NCBI RefSeq assembly: GCF_020497125.1
Contig: NC_059081.1
Span: 64,190,768-64,254,767 of the forward strand
Direction of reading: 5' to 3'
DNA from: Mauremys mutica
Taxonomy: Eukaryota; Chordata; Testudines; Geoemydidae
DNA: 64,000 bases
This document shows positions 44,401 to 54,929 of the stretch, one piece after another. The first letter of the stretch is position 1. Every line of letters begins with the position of its first letter. The notes beneath the pieces are model-generated. The model saw only the letters and a program-made list of their open reading frames with translations, searched no databases and had not been told where the DNA came from. Made by a program: the position numbers and the translations under genes.

Positions 44401-47400
44401 TTGTTTTCAGAGAGCATTACAATGCACTTGTCTACACTGAGTCCACAGACATGTTGCTCAGCCACCTACCCTTGTTGGGTCCTTCTGAAGTTCCTCATTC
44501 TTCTTTCTAGTCTTGACTACTCAAAACAATTTGGTGTCATCCGCAAGTGTTGCCATTTCATTGCTCCTCCATCTTAATGGATATATTATACTATACCGGT
44601 CTTAGTTTCGAACCCTGAGTCCTCCATTATTACTATTCTTCCACGCTGAAAATTTTGTTTCTGTCTCTAATCCAAATTTTACTCCTTAACTGCTTTTCCT
44701 ATTATCCTGTGACTTAGTTTCCTTAAGTTACGTTTGTGAATGTTTTTCTCAAATTCCGAATACATTATATCCATCTATTCTCCTTTATCCACTGTTCAGT
44801 TTAATTTTAAGAGACTGGTGAGACACTATTTTCCTTTACAGAGGCTGTGCTGGATCCCTATATGGTCATATTCACCTAGGTGCTTTATAGAATTCTATCT
44901 TTAACTACTGTTTCAATTCATTTACTCAGTGTAGTCTATAACTACCTATCATGATCACCACTAGCACCTTTTTAAAAACATCAGTTACTCACCATCCCTA
45001 TTCAGAGTCTTGTCCACAATTCTTACATTTAACAGTTTGAAATGAAACCAGAATCAGGAACCACAGCATACAATAAATGAAACATAGCTTACTGAGTTCA
45101 GAAATGGTTGATGTATGATTTACGAATTTATCCATGGTCTGTTTCATGGAGAATCATTTAAAAAAAACAACACCACATAATAAAACCCACACTACCTAGT
45201 ATTACACAAATGCAATTGTATGGCTACGCAATTTCCTTAAGGAGTATTCTAACAATAAAAAACAGAAGCATGTCTAGTTTTGTAATCGCACTAAGTAGAA
45301 TTGGGGTGAGAAGTGTCGGGGGTATGGAAGAAATAAAAACCAGCAGAAAATGGCATGCCTTAAATGGTGAACATTTATTATTTGCATAGTGCATTATGAG
45401 CCTATTTCTCACATCCCTGTAAAATACAATTTCATAAAGGTATCCATTCATTTATTTCAGGAAACAATTTAGAATAATGTGTGGGGCCCAATGCTAAAAG
45501 GGTATTTTCAGAAAGGGCAGTCGTTTATATACTCTTATTTTTCCCTTACCTATCGCTGTCTCACTTAGGTGCCTTTTCTTTCTTCCCTCTGACAACTGTT
45601 CAGATGCTCCTGATGCTGCCTGAGGTTTGGAATTAAGTAAATAGCCACTGCTCCATTGTTTGAGAGAAGCACTATGTTGATTATATTCTGCAACAGAATA
45701 AGGATTTCCAAAGTTTCAGATTCATTTTCATTAGATGCAACTTACAGCCAAGCTCACTTTACAAACAATAATGAAAGAGCTACAGGTACTTATAATCAGA
45801 AACATACAAAGTAAATAGTGTAACAATCTCTGATCTGTGTAGACACAAAAAATCGAAACCACGGGGGCCAAATTCACCTCTCAGTTATACTGATGCAATC
45901 ATATTGACCAACTGATTTATCCTAGTGTAACAGAGGACCATCTAGCCCTTTGTGTCTTTTTTGCTCATAACAGTACTACAGCAAGCATTTCAGCAAGCAT
46001 TAACTCATATTTTGAAAAGGACCGTTTATATGTGAGCAGTTAGAGCTGTAAGAATAGCTTTAATACCAAGCACAGGGCAAAAAGCAGTTAAGGTGGAAGA
46101 GGCACAACGTATGGTACAGTGGAGATAAGGGATATGATGTAAGGCAGATTTCCTGCAGAATGCAATACTTCACTATCTCACAGAACTCACGTAAAACGGC
46201 CTTATTATAGTTGCTGCTGCTACCTTTTTATGCCATACATATATCACTTTATTAAGCTTTTCTATACACACAGTCACTTTTCCTTTCTCTCGACAAAGTC
46301 TAACCAACAACTAATAAATACTAGGCAGCTGACCAGCTGATTAACCAAAGAAATTATTTACATAGTAAGAGACGGAAAAATCTATAGCTTTAAGTAACAG
46401 ACAAACTCACTTAAAATAATTAGTCATGTCCTGATTCAACAAGGTACTTAAACCCTTTTAAGTACTTTACTGTATCAATGCCTTCATTTTTAACTCTTCC
46501 AGCACACTGACATCTCCAAGTAGTGCAAGGATTCTGGGGATGGCCCTTACCCCTTGTTTTTGTTCTGCTATAATTGTATCAGGTTAGAAGTTCATAGAAT
46601 CATAGATTATTAGGGTTGGAAGGGACCTCAAGAGATCATCTAGTCCAACCCCCTGCTCAAAGCAGGACCAATCCCCAAATGGCCCCCTCAAGGATTGAAC
46701 TCACAACCCTGGGTTTAGCAGGCCGGTGCTCAAACCACTAAGCTATCCCTGCCCCCCAAGTTGATATAATTAAAGCAATACTCAGTGCGCACATAGCTAT
46801 ACTTGTATAAAGGTGCTTATATCAGCATAACTTATTCCTGAATGGGAGTAAGCTAATAAGAATATGCTATACCTCTATACACACCTTCATACTGGTAAAA
46901 GGCATCAGTGTTAGGGAACTGTACTACTTTGCTCAGTTTCTAAACCAATATAGGTATAGCGGTACAAAAACAGTGTTTAAATAAGCCCTCAGTGACCATG
47001 TGGAGGGGTTTGTTATCAAGTTTCTGAGCTCATTCTGACTGCAGCAGCACCTCTTAATGAGAGCAATCAGCAACAGGACTATAGGTTATTTCCAAGTCAT
47101 CTCTACGTAATTTGCTTAGCAAGGACTTAGTGAATTAGATGAGTCAACAGCATACTGGTGTGAAACACCTTTTGGCACTGGTTGGTTTTATATTCTCACA
47201 AATACAATATACTGGATGGAAACGTATGGGCCTGGTGGCATTACAGCGTTAGCCACTTTCCTACCTCCACCTGAATACTGGGTGGAGCATTTTAATCTCT
47301 TGGGTAGCCCCCTCAATAATTCTTGGGAACTAGTGCAGAAGGCCAAAGAAAAGGAGAACCAGGTGTGTTTATGCAGGTCCAATGGTGCTCACACCCAACC

Positions 47401-50400
47401 ATCAGGAGGAACTACACCTGTTATTCTAGCTCATAATTATAAATAACAAGAAGGGAGAACTGTGCAGCAGCCTCAAACCCTGTACAAGTTGCAGGATAGA
47501 AGATTTTACCTCCCCATTCCATTCACACTTACTGTATTTGGAATCTATGTGAGTGGGATGAGTTTCCCCCTCGATTCCTTATTACCTGCCTCCTCCTAAC
47601 TCCCATGCCTGTTATTCTCCCCAATAACTAGTCTAGTGATCTGTTCAGATTGTAAGCTGTGTTGTACATGCTAGCCATGCAGTGAGTAAAAGCATGATCC
47701 CTGCCCATCTAAAAACACTAAACAATATTTAAGGCAGCATCCAGTAATACAAAAAGAAAGTGTTGAGAAACTAGCTAAAAAATAAATCTTGCACGCATTA
47801 AAATATTCTGCATCACATACCATTGGATGGAGACATTTTAAACTCTATCCCTAGTGCTGAGGTGTCAACAGGATCTCCTTTGATCTTGTCCTCCTTCAAC
47901 AATGTTTCAAAATATATATGAAGAGGGATATCTATAAAACAAAGGAAGAGATATATACATCCGAGATAGCCAGCCAGCTATGGACCCAGGAGTTCTACAC
48001 TGGTATTACATTTCTGAAAAATCTATTGATACAGTCTGTGGTATATTCTGTACAAACAGCATTGCGGCCTCAAGCCCACTAGCTCACAAAGAGTGATGGT
48101 GGGGCAGCCCTGACACAATTGACTGGCTGCACGTGCTGGACAATGTCTTCAGATAGCGAAACTGGAGAGGGGCCAGGGGGATGTATTTAAAAAAGGACAA
48201 AAGTGAAGCCTGACTATGAGCAGCAGCAAGACAGACATTTTTGGAGAACTGAACTATTAGCTCTCTGGCACACCCTGTCATGAGTGTGGGGGATGACTGG
48301 CTGGGGGCGGGGGAGAGAGACTCAGAAAGTAAGAAGTGAAAGATGCAGACATGGACTCTGATGTGAAGTTATTCCTGACAATCTCATCTTTGTCCACACA
48401 GAATATGTCTTTCCTGACAAAAAAGTGTGTATTTGTTTTTAACAGCGGGATAACTAACATGCATTAGCTATGCCCCTGTGAAATCCTAGTGGAAACCAGG
48501 CACCTGTAATTTTTACTGTGCGGTAGACAAGTGACGTCAACACTATGCCCCCTGCTGTGTGGCTGACCTCACCTAGCTACCCTGCAGTAAAAATTACAGG
48601 TGCTTGGTCTGCATTAGAATTTTACAGAGGCATGGCTAAAGCACATCGATTATCCCACCGTAAAAAAAAATCCAAAAAAGAACCCACGCCACCAGATTTT
48701 AGCAGTGAAGACAAAACCATAAACAAGCCAGAAGGTGAGGGGATCGTAGGCTAACATGACCCAATGCTCTGACAGCTTGTTTAGTCTTGAAAGTTATGTC
48801 AGATTAAGTTAGGGTGTGAATTTAAAGCACACTTGCTATTCCTGAATAACAACATGCGTAGGTAACTCCTATTCCAGAATAAAACTGTCCACACAAGAAG
48901 TTATTCGGGAATAGCTATTCCAGAACATCTCCACTGGTGCTCAAAAAGTCAGTGTTGTGGAGAGCACATGTTGCACTTTTATTTTGTGATCTGCAAAAGC
49001 CTCAATCTAGCCAAATGGGTAGAATTATTTGGTATTTTTGAAAACTGTTATTGCTGAACGCCCTGGGGTAATTTCAAGGTAGGTGCCCTATTTCTGTCTC
49101 CAACAAAGAAGGCAACAGAGAACTCTAACTTGCTTCCTGGGGGAGACTTAGTCTGCAAAAATATCTCAAGTGCTTAGGAATTTAGCCATTGTAAAAAGGC
49201 AGAAGGACTTACAAAGATGTCTCTGAAAAGCCCTTCAGGAAACAAATTTACAAAAAGGGAGCAAAGAGAGGAATGAAGACTTCTTATGCTTGGAATAAAG
49301 GAAGGTAAAGAGTCAAGGGAGGTAAGTTTGACAGCTGGGAAATTAAGAAGAAAAATAAGACTAATTTAAAGGGCCAAAGAGTGGACAATAATTTTCCAAC
49401 ATTTACATACCATCTTAATCTCAAGTGTCTTGGAGATCTGCAAATACAAAAATCTTTCTACAAGCAATTTTTGTTAACCAAAAAGTAACTGGTACTGATC
49501 TAAGTAAGTTCTTTGTCACAGGATTAATGGGTACCTGCAAAAGATTTTTTTTTTTTAATTGGGCCTGTACATTTTCTTCTTCTTTATGAACTATAAAAAT
49601 GCCAGAAAGGTTTGTTTTTGACCTTAGAAATATACCTGATTTTTTTTTGTACCTTAGAAATATTATGACTCTCTTTCCTGCTTGCTTTTTTTTTTATTTT
49701 GTTGGGGGAGCGAGGGGGGAGATAAGTTGAGAGGATCACCTGGATGTCTTACAGACTGGAATATGTACTCCCATGCCATACCTAAAAGGATAAGGATATC
49801 TGCCCCAGTTTATTCACAGGCTCTGGGCACAATCAGCACATACCACATTCAGATTCTCCTTCAAGATTTGTCCCATGCAAGTCTGAAACTGCCAGTTGTC
49901 TAGTACCAATATTCATGGATTTCTATATGTCTAAGATATACTGCAGCCACTGTCAAATACTTAGCAAATATCCATGTTGCTGTAGATATGCTGGAGGGCA
50001 AGACTCCATACTAGTAAATGACTGTTACCTATCCAAAAGCAAATATATTTTGGTAAGCCAGTCCAACTGTATTATCTTATTTGGTTGCCTACAAAATGGG
50101 AAAAAACGACCATCACCAACTTTTCCTTGCCTTCTGCTCAACAACTGGTTTAATGGCTCCCATTCTTAAGAAGGAGTCCACTTCTGCTCTGAGCAGTGTC
50201 TTATGAGAGAGATCTCTGAAAAGGGATATATAAAAGGACTTGGGAGGCAACATAGATGAGAATGAGGCCACATAGCTGAACTGTATAATCTCAAGCATGC
50301 GGTGCGCCATTGTATTTCCACTATATGCTGCTAGGACATAAATCAAATGGTCCCCACAAGAAGGAGGGACAGGAAAGTAGACAAAATAAGCTCCTGGCAA

Positions 50401-52733
50401 TACTTCAAATGTGAGGCCTGCCAGATACAGAGGGTGTACAGACAGCAGATACTGTAGCCTAGCCTCTGTTTAAGTGCTTTTCTTTATTCTGTCTCATGAT
50501 TGATGAGGCTGAAATTTCTGGGAAAGAGAGCAGTAAGTCCCCAGAAGAAAGGTGTTGTCTTTGGTATCAGAATGAGTACAATGCAACATCCCTCTTTGTT
50601 CAGGCTGAGTAAGCTCCAGTGACCTTGTAGTAATCAAATGTCCTTCATTTTCTCTATTTTTATGCTGAACAGATCATCTTAAAAAAGGGAAGCTTTTCAG
50701 TTTGAGACAAATGTTCTTTAGAGAGCTGGTCTATCATTAGAAGCATCCGCTCTAGAGGTCAGGAATACAGGAAGGGCCAGAGAGACTTTCAGAACCAAAC
50801 ACCAACAGAACTAAGACTTCCTAATACATTCCCCATGTCCATGATGGTGTCTTCTCATCTTTAATAGAGTGGTGCAGAGTCCTCAAAAATATAAGATTCC
50901 TCAGCATTTTAATTTAATTCAATCTTATTCTTAAAACGGAAGAGAATGAGCCTAATTCTGGAAAGAATGGTCCTGGACTGAGGGCTCAGGGACAGACCCA
51001 AGGAGCTCCCAGCCTCATGTTCAAGCTTCTGTGCTTGGGGAGCCCTCAGCACCAATGGAGTTTCTGCACTGTCCAGTTTCAGTCTAAAAGCAGCTTTCCT
51101 TTCAGCTGAAGAAGTCTCCAGGCCAAATTAAAGCAGGGGGGATATAAATCCATCTCCAGGAACATGAAGGGGGAAGTGCACACTCAAAGACCCACAGATA
51201 GATTGGGTGTAACCAGAGTCAAATCAGCCGTGACACTTGTAGTGCTAAGTCGGGGTCAAACACCTTTTTCTGCACAACACTGCAGAAAGGCCAATAAAAC
51301 ATTCATTTTAAAGCAAGTCTCAACTCCTAGAAACATTAAAAAAATTAAAAACAACTTTTAACTACAGAACCACCAGAAAAAAACAAAACCCTTGGGAAAA
51401 AAGCAAAACAAGTTAAGCTCTTTGGGCATGGAATGAAAGGCCTGTGACCAAAGCTAGCCATGTAAACAAAAGGAAATGAGATGGCTGGAACTGCACGGCC
51501 CTTTTTACAGCCTCAGCCCCAAACATTCACTGCCAAGACAAGGTGCTTGTGATTTCAATAGGCTTTGTTTTCTTGAAGGGTCATGGATTTCTTTGGTGCC
51601 ACAATGCATATTCTTCATATGGAAATATACAGAGGCAATTTCTGAAGTAACAGAGTTTCTAACAGCAACATTACCTTGGCCACATTGCAGATATATAGTA
51701 TTTTTTATTTCAATTCTCCTGGTTTAAGTGTTAAACATATATTTTAATGAGCAATGCAATTGAGTTAGGGTCCCTGTCAGAACACACCAGTTTTGAATTT
51801 CCTGACTGATTTTTTCACCACCAACTTAAAATGTTGCATTTACAATATTAGTATTTCATACATTTATCTTAAAGGGACATCACCACCTGAAACTTACTCA
51901 ATTAAAAACAGTAAAAATTAGTTTTAAGCTCTACACATGTCCAAGATCCCCCAATGAGTTTTGTTTTTTTTTGCTTTTACAGTCAAGTCTGTCTTACATT
52001 TTTAAAAAGAAACACATCTCACCTGTCTCTGTATGAAAGACCTACATAACCAACAAGGTGAACTGGCCAGTTGTGCAAGAGAAACAATTAAACACTAAAT
52101 GCTATCAAGTGTACAAAATAAATGAACTAAAAAAAAAAAAAAAAAAAGGAAAAATATTTTCCCTCTGGTGTTTTTCAGTTGTAGTTATCATAATTGCTAC
52201 ATGCATCTATAGTAGATGCAATATTTTAGAGAGCAGGATGAAATTTTAAGTTGACCATGTCCCTTTAAAATCAGGGGTTCTCAAACTGGGGGGTTAATTT
52301 ATAGAGGGAGGAGTCACACTCAGAGGCTTGCTATTTTGAAAGGGGTCACCAGTACAAAAGTTTGAGAACCACTGCTTTAAATTATACTAAGGGCATTTGT
52401 CAAAGCACCTTTTGGCAAGTAATAAGCAAGCGAGAAGTATTTCTTTTAAGAGGTTCATTCATAGCCAAAGCTTTAAACGTTTATAAAAACTAAGTCAGAC
52501 CATAAATTTTAGGATTTTTATAATACAACTGGCTGTTCTGTTGGGAATATGGAATTCGATGTCTTACCTGAAGGGAATGATAACACAGGATGAAGAGAGG
52601 AATCCACCTCTGGTATATGTTGTTGTACTATTCTGGATGATGTACCATGCTCAGAACTGCTCCAAATGGAGGCTGGAGCCATGCAAGGCATCTGTGTATT
52701 ATATGGAAACGAGGCATCTCTAGATAGCAAAGC
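29238..52733 (-). CDS. KANSL1L: KANSL1L, 3' ten coding exons (partial)
   Basis: KANSL1L is the paralogue of KANSL1, the scaffold of the nuclear NSL histone acetyltransferase complex (KAT8/MOF). On the minus strand, exons 52568-52733, 47821-47931, 45550-45687, 42902-43026, 42237-42359, 41382-41506, 40427-40481, 31014-31126, 30146-30326 and 29238-29486 join with matching phases into 461 residues ending in TGA. Key landmarks are [31 protein letters not shown], then the PEHE domain ([73 protein letters not shown]), and the tail NSRSYSKN. In KANSL1 the PEHE domain contacts KAT8; the same role here is inference. The N-terminal half lies right of the window. All splice sites are canonical except the donor at 31013. 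No internal stop is present. Confidence 0.93.
30146..30326 (-). CDS. KANSL1L: KANSL1L exon (second from last)
   Basis: 181 bp. The first base completes an Arg codon, then [18 protein letters not shown] to SSKENQEAK. Acceptor cttgtactag, donor gtatgatgg. Ser-rich, probably disordered. Confidence 0.88.
31014..31126 (-). CDS. KANSL1L: KANSL1L PEHE exon 3, GC donor
   Basis: Acceptor ataattacag leads into [19 protein letters not shown], then [18 protein letters not shown] and two bases of Arg. To stay in frame with the next exon it must end ...AATAGCAG and splice at gcaggtgt, a GC donor. Using the GTGTAT six bases downstream would bring in an immediate TAG. Confidence 0.9.
32503..32678. mobile_element. 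Short hAT-like element
   Basis: Inverted ends read TAGGGCTGCCCAGAGG (left) and CAAGGCCGCCCAGAGG (right, reverse complement), followed by G-runs in both arms. The flanking octamers GTCCAATA (32495-32502) and CTCCAATA (32679-32686) differ by one base. The 176-bp body has no coding capacity. It lies in the large KANSL1L intron. Confidence 0.7.
33502..33770. mobile_element. MITE-like element
   Basis: The ends are inverted: GGGTTTGTCAACACTAG on the left and GGGCTTTGTCTACACTAC in reverse complement on the right. A subterminal inverted pair (ccttacagcggtgtagc and gctgtgccgctgtaagg) is also visible. Flanks both contain ggaact, but the exact target duplication is unclear. The interior phrase tcaatcaggggagtgaaaaaaa is shared with the element near 54.98k. 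Confidence 0.6.
34110..37960 (-). mobile_element. DIRS-like retroelement, degraded and 3'-truncated
   Basis: Minus-strand open pieces encode, in order, a Gag-like region ([19 protein letters not shown] and [13 protein letters not shown] at 35580-35765), reverse transcriptase ([16 protein letters not shown] at 34938-35558; [19 protein letters not shown] and [15 protein letters not shown] at 34565-34969) and the start of RNase H ([29 protein letters not shown]). These are features of DIRS-type tyrosine-recombinase retrotransposons known from turtles. The RT catalytic box reads CFNDWL where an intact element has Y.DDW. Homology stops inside RNase H near 34.1k, and no tyrosine recombinase is seen. 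Several frameshifts and stops show it is dead. Confidence 0.85.
34140..35765 (-). pseudogene. DIRS-type Gag/RT/RNase H remnant
   Basis: The frame passes from 35765 through 35558-34938, then 34969-34565, then 34500-34140 with shifts between. It retains palm-domain motifs but has lost the aspartate pair (ND in place of DD). The [12 protein letters not shown]ase H motif remains readable. It is non-functional and not a host gene. Confidence 0.8.
38390..39344 (-). other. Unidentified decayed open region
   Basis: An uninterrupted minus-strand frame of 196 codons (39344-38754) continues in the same and neighbouring frames, with a few stops, to about 38390. It gives phrases such as [18 protein letters not shown] and [18 protein letters not shown]. 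The look is of a decayed protein-coding element (possibly retroelement gag) next to the DIRS copy. I cannot match it to any family and it may be chance. Confidence 0.25.
39945..40208. mobile_element. Harbinger-like MITE with central hairpin
   Basis: Ends read GGGTACGTCTATACTA and GGCCTGGGCTACACTA (reverse complement). Both are flanked by TAA (39942-39944 and 40209-40211), the TWA target duplication typical of PIF/Harbinger. Near the right end 40116-40144 and 40156-40184 form a near-perfect hairpin. CpG-rich repeats of tcgacttatcgcgtc type fill the left half. No coding capacity. KANSL1L intron. Confidence 0.65.
40427..40481 (-). CDS. KANSL1L: KANSL1L PEHE exon 2
   Basis: 55 bp. Acceptor ctgattcatag leads into the base completing Ser, then [18 protein letters not shown], with donor gtaagct. 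The TPSWRVVEL core of the PEHE domain is formed across this junction. Confidence 0.92.
41108..41124. repeat. Short (GA)n run
   Basis: About eight GA units in the intron between two KANSL1L PEHE exons. Confidence 0.8.
41382..41506 (-). CDS. KANSL1L: KANSL1L PEHE exon 1
   Basis: 125 bp. Acceptor ttgttatacag leads into [16 protein letters not shown], then [18 protein letters not shown] to YKEILTP and two bases of Ser. Donor gtatgctc. This is the most conserved KANSL1/KANSL1L segment. Confidence 0.94.
42237..42359 (-). CDS. KANSL1L: KANSL1L exon, symmetric 123-bp (possible cassette)
   Basis: 41 codons in phase 0-0: [19 protein letters not shown], then [20 protein letters not shown] and VR. Acceptor tttcaccctag, donor gtaatga. 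It fits between neighbours without changing frame, and the reading frame is fully open with protein-like composition. I do not recall this segment in the human protein, where the flanking parts seem to join directly. It may be a lineage-specific or alternatively spliced exon. Confidence 0.75.
42902..43026 (-). CDS. KANSL1L: KANSL1L exon
   Basis: 125 bp. Two bases complete Gly, then [34 protein letters not shown] to TSSQ. Acceptor tttgtggcag, donor gtaaatga. It aligns in order with the human ESDFQHTESGSHSNFTAVS region. Confidence 0.9.
43308..43484 (-). mobile_element. tRNA-derived SINE with CR1-like tail
   Basis: On the minus strand the head reads GGGATAGCTCAGTGG..TTGAGC (A box) and GGGTTGTGAGTTCAATTC (B box). 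The tail ends near ggtccct..cag of the CR1 type. Same family as the copies at 22.1k and 46.6k. KANSL1L intron, sense orientation. Confidence 0.88.
44410..45000 (-). mobile_element. Old CR1 LINE fragment
   Basis: Plus-strand phrases such as ggtgtcatccgcaagtgttgcc, tttttctcaaattccgaatacattatatcc and gactggtgagacactattttcctttacagaggctgtgctgg are diverged antisense CR1 ORF2. No open frame remains. It is the most degraded CR1 copy in the window. Confidence 0.75.
45550..45687 (-). CDS. KANSL1L: KANSL1L exon
   Basis: 138 bp. Two bases complete Glu, then [20 protein letters not shown] to [15 protein letters not shown] and one base of Gly. Acceptor tctgttgcag, donor gtaaggga. [11 protein letters not shown] is a conserved KANSL1L landmark and a plausible basic nuclear-localisation cluster. 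Confidence 0.93.
46592..46757 (-). mobile_element. tRNA-derived SINE, best preserved copy
   Basis: The minus strand reads a tRNA-like head (GGGATAGCTTAGTGG, GGGTTGTGAGTTCAATCC), a short body and a CR1-like tail (GGACTAGATGATCTCTTGAG, then a tail with atctatgattctatga). AAGTT flanks it on both sides (46588-46592 and 46758-46762). Low divergence suggests relatively recent insertion. Confidence 0.92.
46775..46985. repeat. MITE-like interspersed repeat
   Basis: The sequence cacatagctatacttgtataaaggtgcttatatcagcataactt, ending near aataagccctcag, resembles the short turtle DNA elements at 33.5k and 54.95k. The boundaries are approximate. Confidence 0.4.
47821..47931 (-). CDS. KANSL1L: KANSL1L exon
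   Basis: 111 bp. Two bases complete Asp, then [19 protein letters not shown] to IEFKMSPSN and one base of Glu. Acceptor ttgttttatag, donor gtatgtga. PLH..FETLLK is shared with the human protein. Confidence 0.92.
48441..48662. repeat. Foldback palindrome of about 220 bp
   Basis: The left arm (48441-48543) and the reverse complement of the right arm (about 48558-48662) align over about 100 bp. Shared blocks include GGCACCTGTAATTTTTACTG against AGCACCTGTAATTTTTACTG. A short loop lies near 48550. This is the form of a MITE whose terminal repeats make up nearly the whole element. Intron of KANSL1L. Confidence 0.8.
49700..50420 (-). pseudogene. Decayed retroelement pol fragment (DIRS-like?)
   Basis: The minus-strand frame 50400-50113 ends with [20 protein letters not shown] then AIKPVV. 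This resembles the start of the DIRS/LTR-type RT region, where an 'LL..EV..LL..GAIE.V' pattern is usual. Downstream fragments (DWLTK, GYLLSI) may be further pol remnants, but stops are frequent. The assignment is weak. Confidence 0.35.
52130..52147. repeat. Poly(A) run
   Basis: An 18-base A-run in a KANSL1L intron. No adjoining retroposed gene is recognised. Confidence 0.8.
52272..52374. mobile_element. 103-bp hAT-like element
   Basis: Left end CAGGGGTTCTCAAACTGGGGGG and right end (reverse complement) CAGTGGTTCTCAAACTTTTG are clear inverted repeats. Flanks CTTTAAAAT and CTTTAAAT match apart from one A, compatible with an 8-bp duplication. It shares its ends with the element at 60954-61328. 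Confidence 0.7.
52568..52733 (-). CDS. KANSL1L: KANSL1L exon (most 5' in the window)
   Basis: 166 bp. Acceptor atccttgcag leads into [18 protein letters not shown], then [15 protein letters not shown] to HPVLSFPS and one base of Asp. Donor gtaagaca. The TQMPC, STWSS..EH and LDSSFHSVLSLPSD-like pattern of the human protein is recognisable. The preceding exon must end in phase 0 and is not found in the window. Confidence 0.9.
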
Positions 52734-54929
52734 CTGCAAGGATATTCACAGAAATGTCATCTGAAATGTTCATTTTCCAAAACTGGGCCAAAGAGATAGA
52801 TATTGTAATGAGAGCAACGACTCAATGCTATGTAAATCAGAAGTGCTCTCACACAACCTTCGATTAGCATAGAAGTGATAAATATCTACTGTCTGGAAAA
52901 GTGATTTTGGACTATGTATAGCATATCTGAACGAAAAATTAATTTGCTTCATTTGGAGCTAGTAAAGAACATAGAGTAGCAGCATTTTATTTCCAAAGTA
53001 GTTTCCAAATCAGAAGGTAATTGTTCCCAACCAATACGAAAAATCTGGTACTCCCTATGAACAAGAAACAAAAAAGCCAGAGTTCCAGTTAATTTTCTAG
53101 TCAGGGACAACAAACGTGATCGGTACATACAAAGAAAATATTTTTGCCATTATAATACCAAACTAAACATCTTTTACTCAGCTTAAACAACCTGAATATC
53201 TTGGTACCTGTACATCTCCATACATTATTGAACTCTTACACAGAAACCCAATTATACATAAAGTTAACAACATTAAAAACTGACTTGAGCATGCCATACA
53301 TTTACATAAAGTCTCACAGAGGAAAGCAAAGTCTTTGCCTCATAGAAACTACAATCTAAGATAGACAGCACAAACAAAAAAAACCCCAACAATACATGGG
53401 AATAATTCAGGAAAGAGATGCAGTGGGAGTAATGAAGAGGACAATGTAGAAAGAATTTCTGGGAGGAGTGATCTGAAATAAGCTGAGAGGGAGCGGAGGT
53501 TTTGACAAACAAGAAGATAACTTATCCAAGTGTAGAGAACTGGATGATGGATGGTGAAAAACTATGTGCTGAAAGCAGGAAGAAATGAGAGCAAAAGGGG
53601 GTAAAATTATATTGAGCTTTGAAAGTAAGGATGAAGATCTTGAATCTGAAAGCCTGTGAGACATCCTATCACTCTGAAGGACTGGGAGCAGTGGCAGAGG
53701 AAGACAGCTTAACTACAAGAGATGTCAAGGCTTCATAAAAACATTTCATATAAAAAACAGTACTGTTCATGTCATTTTCAGCATTAACAGATACTAAGGC
53801 TGAAGTTTCTGTCTTCCTCCTCACTAGCTGAAAGCTTTCACACACTGTCCATTTTCAAGTTGTCCAAAATGGCTCTTAGCAATTTTAACATTCCAGACAA
53901 TAAAGTCTGTCCTTCAGTAGAACCTTGCGTGAGAGGGAAGGGAGGGAAACAGGGACCGTATGGACACTTCACAGCCTCCTGCAACAGCAGCTTATTTAAA
54001 TAGGACTATTTCCCTTCTCCTGCATTATAACTTCACCTTAATAATCAATAGCAGTAATGGGCATATATGAATTCTTTGTTTTCTTAAAAAATATCTTTGT
54101 GATATGAAGGACAAACAAATAGCCTGACTTGGTTGACACAGATGTCAGATAACCAAATGAAGAAAAAGGGTACATTTGTAATTTTAACTTCCCTTTCTTC
54201 CTAGAGTCAGAAAGTAGCACTCCCTGTAAAAACTCCCTGCTTCCTGCCTTATAAGACCTCCCAACATGCATTCTGTTGATTACATCAACATTTTCATTCA
54301 TCAGTGGTGGAGCACTGATTCTATCTATGGTCTAAAAAACAATCCATTCCCTTCCCCCAACCTCTAACAATGGTTCTTATAGGTGACTCCAATATTCTTA
54401 TTTAAGGAGTAAAATAAAACTTTTGGAGACCACTCAGTATTAAATAAAAATGTTTTTCCTTTTCCCTCCATAAACAGATTCCCTACTCCAGTATTGATCA
54501 CAGGGACTTCTACACTAATCATGTGCATGCTAGGATTTTAGAGCAGAGGGGGATCTCCTGATTGCTTGGGATTACATTTTGCAGGTTTGTTCAAAGGAGG
54601 CCACTGCAATATTTTTCCTAATAAAACAGAATTTATTATTATAGCCAGGATCCTCCAATCATGTGCATCCATGTTCAACTTTAAACATGAGCAGTCCCAT
54701 TGAAGTCAGTGGGACTATTCATATGTTTAAAATTAAGCATGCACATTAAGTGTTGGCAGGATTGGGGTCTTTGTTTGGATATTCCACATATCTACTAAGG
54801 GTGGTCCTTGAAGAAAAAGAAAAAACCCAAACAACAACAAAAGTTTAACACATTTCTGAACACCATAAACAAACTCGAATGGCTCACAGGAAGCCACTTT
54901 GACTTTGATTTTTAAAACAAAAAGAAGTG

